A stretch of DNA of 45,491 nucleotides. It comes from Bifidobacteriaceae bacterium (GTDB taxonomy: Bacteria; Actinomycetota; Actinomycetes; Actinomycetales; Bifidobacteriaceae). Position numbers and translations under genes: made by a program. A model generated the notes under the pieces. The model was not told the DNA's origin. It worked only from the letters and a program-made list of their open reading frames with translations, and ran no database searches. Shown one piece after another: positions 45,442 through 45,491 of the stretch. Positions within the stretch are counted from its first letter, which is position 1; the number at the start of each line of letters is the position of its first letter. The stretch spans positions 1 through 45,491 of the forward strand of contig JAQXZM010000117.1 in the NCBI GenBank assembly GCA_029227215.1, in the 5' to 3' direction.

Positions 45442-45491
45442 CTTCTCTTGCTGCTTCGAGCGGCGGCCTCCACAGGGTGGTTGGCTGGTCC

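Larger units (their letters stand above)
45177..45491. other. Right-edge intergenic region
   Basis: 315 bases with no gene. It contains the sirtuin terminator (45243-45280) and a promoter-like sequence at 45413-45441 pointing to the right. The last 50 bases could be the leader of a stable RNA or a gene beyond the window; nothing more can be said. Confidence 0.5.

Noticed and set aside
45436-45491. Start of an rRNA operon at the right edge
   Set aside because: Only a promoter-like -35/-10 pair is visible; no 16S sequence is included, so the call would be a guess.

Overview
The window is about 45.5 kb of GC-rich (roughly 60% or more by eye) chromosomal DNA from an actinomycete, very probably a Bifidobacterium. 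The genus call is inference. It rests on the gene set (glycogen phosphorylase, DUF3073, an FprA-type ferredoxin reductase, an HtpX close to the bifidobacterial type, ThrE, PPC) and on the order class II aldolase - purA - crcB - crcB. I see no rRNA, CRISPR, prophage, integrase or transposase genes. Four tRNA genes are present: Ile-GAT, Ala-TGC, Leu-CAG and Gly-CCC.

Layout. 0-10.5 kb: 5' part of glgP (minus), a sterol-carrier-like protein, then trpS and DUF3073 embedded among three large, mutually similar proteins of unknown function (1654-3201, 5711-6751, 6850-8661), and a ThrE-type exporter. 10.8-17.2 kb: ppc, a beta-carbonic anhydrase, a CorC/HlyC-type CBS membrane protein and an SPFH/band-7 protein. 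PPC and carbonic anhydrase together fit anaplerotic bicarbonate fixation. 17.4-26 kb: a YgjP-type metallopeptidase, a DUF4143 AAA ATPase preceded by four helically spaced repeats, tRNA-Ile/tRNA-Ala, an ABC-F protein, tRNA-Leu, an amidase and tgt. 26-34 kb: envelope and stress genes, namely HtrA-like protease, P1B ATPase, FprA, HtpX and a lipoprotein. 34.3-38.4 kb: tRNA-Gly, fba, purA and a translationally overlapping pair of Fluc/CrcB fluoride channels. 38.6-42.7 kb: an accessory island bounded on one side by crcB and on the other by ilvA. It holds a small-ORF cassette with a frameshifted DUF4160 gene between two 35-bp direct repeats, a tightly coupled operon of four small membrane-anchored proteins, an AT-rich 41-bp palindrome and an exported protein on the opposite strand. 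42.9-45.2 kb: ilvA and a sirtuin. A promoter-like sequence points out of the right end.

Best candidates for undescribed biology: (1) a 73-bp interspersed element with 21-bp inverted ends, a 30-31-bp variable core and a 12-13-bp linker in alternating arrays at three intergenic sites, reminiscent of enterobacterial BIMEs; (2) the paralogous two-TM family, whose body appears to contain two related beta-rich modules; (3) the four-gene operon of membrane-anchored SPDG/DUF5412-like ectodomain proteins; (4) the 33-bp-phased repeats upstream of the AAA ATPase; (5) a recurring leaderless promoter layout (a hexamer resembling a -10 box 6-8 bases before ATG, usually with no Shine-Dalgarno) at about seven genes.
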